Assembly (NCBI GenBank): GCA_002427475.1
Contig: DIRG01000105.1
Span: 24,124 to 37,549, forward strand
DNA: 13,426 bases
From: Mageeibacillus sp. UBA5442
Lineage (GTDB): Bacteria > Bacillota > Clostridia > Saccharofermentanales > DTU023
Reading direction: 5' to 3'
In this document: one piece after another, positions 11,571 to 13,426 of the stretch
How positions within the stretch are numbered: position 1 is the first letter of the stretch
Layout: every line of letters starts with the position of its first letter
The notes under the pieces: model-generated
Databases searched by the model: none
What the model saw: the letters and a program-made list of their open reading frames with translations, nothing else
What the model was told of the DNA's origin: nothing
Position numbers and translations under genes: made by a program

Positions 11571-13426
11571 ATGACAAGTTTTCAAGAAGCTAAAAACAAA
11601 AATAATACATTCCTAGCGGACAGTGTAGATGTAATCGTGGTGGGTGCTGGTCATGCCGGCTGTGAAGCTGCTTTGGCGGCAGCTCGCCTGGGGAAAAGCT
11701 GTCTGCTCTTTACGATGACGCTGGACAGCTTAGCTAATCTACCTTGTAATCCGAATATTGGCGGTACTGCCAAGGGACAGCTGGTGCGAGAAATTGATGC
11801 ACTCGGCGGGGAGATGGGCAAGATTGCGGATCGCAATATGATCCAGTTTCGGATGTTGAATGCGTCCAAGGGGCCGGCGGTTATTTCGCCGCGCGCTCAG
11901 ATGGACCGCGTTCACTATCAGAGAGATATGAAAAGTGTACTGGAGCAAGAGGAAAACCTCTTGCTGGTGCAGCATGAAATCGTGGATGTGCTCTTCGCAG
12001 ACGAAAGCGACACGGAGCTGCCTCAGGTTTGTGGCGTCGTGTCTTCTACCGGCGGCATTTATCAGGCACCTATTGTGATTTTGGCACCGGGTACTTTCTT
12101 GGATGCTCGAGTCATTATTGGCGACTCCATTATCGACTCCGGTCCTGATTCTCTGGCGCCTGCGCGCGGTTTGGGACAGGCTTTGATCGACATGGATCTG
12201 CCCACCAGAAGATTTAAAACCGGAACCCCCGGGCGTTTCCATCGCCGCAGCCTCCGCATCGACGAGATGACAGTGCAAGACGGTGACGAAGTTCCACGGC
12301 CATTTTCCTACGAGAACGACGACGATCCCGACTGGGAACCACGTGCGAATATCCCCTGCTATCTGACTTGGACTTCGGATGAAACTAAGCAGTTGTTAAG
12401 CGATAATATGCACCGCTCACCACTGTATTCGGGATTGATTGAAGGGATTGGACCCCGCTATTGCCCGTCGATAGAGGACAAAATTGTCAAATTCCCTGAC
12501 CATAAACGGCATCACGTTTTCCTGGAGCCGACCGGCTTAGACACGCAAGAATATTACGCTTCCGGACTGTCGTCTTCGATGCCCGAGGAAGTACAGCGCG
12601 ATCTTTTGAAGACCGTGCCGGGAATGGAAGAAGCTGAAATGATGCGTCCTGCCTACGCTATTGAGTACCTCTGTGTCGATCCTACGGTTTTGAAGCAGAC
12701 GCTGGAATTGAAGTCGATTGACGGACTTTTCTTGGCCGGACAGATCAACGGGTCTTCGGGTTATGAAGAGGCTGCCGCACAGGGACTGGTGGCTGGCGTT
12801 AATGCCGTGCACAAACTCGATGGCAAAGAAGATTTTATACTGGATCGTTCAGACGGTTATGTTGGCGTCTTAATTGATGACTTGGTCACGAAGGGCACTA
12901 ATGAGCCCTACCGCATGATGACGTCGCGTGCAGAATACAGGCTGCTCTTGCGTCAGGATAATGCTGACCAGCGCCTCACGCCTAAAGGTTATGAAGTGGG
13001 GCTGATTTCAGAAGAGCGTTATCAGAGGTTTTTGGAAAAACAAGAAGCAGTTCGCTCCGAAATCGAGCGACTCAAGAATACGAAGGTAGATAAATCAGAG
13101 CTGTCCGATCGGGTTCTCCAAACAATGGAGAGCACCCCGTTAAAGCAAAGCAGCAATCTGCATGACTTGCTGAAGCGACCTGAGGTGAGCTATGAGGGTT
13201 TGGCTGAACTGGATCCGGAGCGGCCGGACTTGCCGGCTTCTGTGATTGAGACAGTCTCGATTAGGATCAGTTATGAAGGCTATACACGCCTAGAGCGGGA
13301 ACGCGTGGAACGCTTCCGCCGTCTCGAGCATAAGCGTCTTCCTAGTGGGACCAATTACCTCGACATTACGGGCTTGCGTCTCGAAGCGCGCCAGGCGCTA
13401 GACAAATATCAGCCGAGTTCAGTGGG
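11571..13426 (+). CDS. mnmG: tRNA uridine-5-carboxymethylaminomethyl synthesis enzyme MnmG, 3' end cut by window
   Basis: MnmG (GidA) is the FAD- and NADH-dependent partner of MnmE. The frame stays open from the ATG at 11571 to the window end (618 complete codons); the family is about 620-640 aa, so only the last 20-25 residues should be missing. Landmarks are the FAD-binding VVGAGHAGCEAALAAARLG (23-41), PCNPNIGGTAKG, the REIDALGGEMG block, RMLNASKGPAV, LAPGTFLDA, KTGTPGR, GPRYCPSIEDK, FLEPTG, LAGQINGSSGYEEAAAQG and the RAEYRLLLRQDNAD stretch. Sixteen to eighteen extra residues precede the usual N-terminus; an in-frame TAA at 11556-11558 excludes a longer start. The ribosome binding site is weak (GTAAAG). 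Confidence 0.95.
   Translation, partial: MTSFQEAKNKNNTFLADSVDVIVVGAGHAGCEAALAAARLGKSCLLFTMTLDSLANLPCNPNIGGTAKGQLVREIDALGGEMGKIADRNMIQFRMLNASKGPAVISPRAQMDRVHYQRDMKSVLEQEENLLLVQHEIVDVLFADESDTELPQVCGVVSSTGGIYQAPIVILAPGTFLDARVIIGDSIIDSGPDSLAPARGLGQALIDMDLPTRRFKTGTPGRFHRRSLRIDEMTVQDGDEVPRPFSYENDDDPDWEPRANIPCYLTWTSDETKQLLSDNMHRSPLYSGLIEGIGPRYCPSIEDKIVKFPDHKRHHVFLEPTGLDTQEYYASGLSSSMPEEVQRDLLKTVPGMEEAEMMRPAYAIEYLCVDPTVLKQTLELKSIDGLFLAGQINGSSGYEEAAAQGLVAGVNAVHKLDGKEDFILDRSDGYVGVLIDDLVTKGTNEPYRMMTSRAEYRLLLRQDNADQRLTPKGYEVGLISEERYQRFLEKQEAVRSEIERLKNTKVDKSELSDRVLQTMESTPLKQSSNLHDLLKRPEVSYEGLAELDPERPDLPASVIETVSIRISYEGYTRLERERVERFRRLEHKRLPSGTNYLDITGLRLEARQALDKYQPSSV

Noticed and set aside
11739..12278. 179-codon open frame on the minus strand within mnmG
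   Set aside because: It is antisense to highly conserved MnmG coding sequence and has no recognisable domain.
1..13426. CRISPR arrays, tRNA or rRNA genes, insertion sequences, prophage or defence genes
   Set aside because: No regular direct repeats, cloverleaf sequences, transposase motifs or defence-type domains were seen on either strand.

Overview
The window looks like a stretch of chromosome from an anaerobic, low-to-moderate GC Firmicute, most likely a Clostridia (Oscillospiraceae-like) member. This rests on gene content and family resemblance, not on a database search. The anchor is the conserved block rpmH-rnpA-yidD-yidC-jag-mnmE-mnmG (7176 to the right edge), which in many Firmicutes lies beside dnaA/oriC. 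Here the gene before rpmH is folD on the same strand, and I see neither dnaA nor a DnaA-box cluster, so the block appears detached from the origin or rearranged on that side.

Layout. 41-2257 (+) encodes a long AMP-forming acyl-CoA synthetase with a charged C-terminal tail. It converges on xpt (2311-2892, -), with a perfect 24-bp palindrome between them. xpt is divergent from a class I PLP aminotransferase (2994-4190, +), and their promoters lie back to back within 101 bp. After a good intrinsic terminator comes an A/T-rich accessory patch: an unrecognised 364-residue protein (4367-5461) with a faint CotS-like kinase-fold pattern but no catalytic residues, then a small XRE-type repressor (5497-5931). 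The repressor gene's promoter overlaps the previous stop codon and carries an inverted repeat that looks like an autoregulatory operator. A terminator closes this patch. folD (6147-6998) follows and belongs to a sequence variant lacking two residues used for cyclohydrolase catalysis.

A strong promoter directly after the folD stop starts the rpmH operon. Its leader is about 140 nt long and contains several hairpins, including a long one just before the rpmH ribosome binding site. The operon makes ribosomal protein L34, the RNase P protein, the membrane-insertion factor YidD, the insertase YidC, the KH/R3H RNA-binding protein Jag (KhpB) and the tRNA-U34-modifying GTPase MnmE. MnmG, the partner of MnmE, follows 84 bp later, seems to have its own promoter, and is cut off by the window end about 20-25 residues short.

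Most of the window is housekeeping. The parts worth a second look are the 4367-5931 patch, the rpmH leader, the FolD and MnmE active-site substitutions, the tail on the acyl-CoA synthetase, and the repeated use of extended -10 (TGn) promoters.
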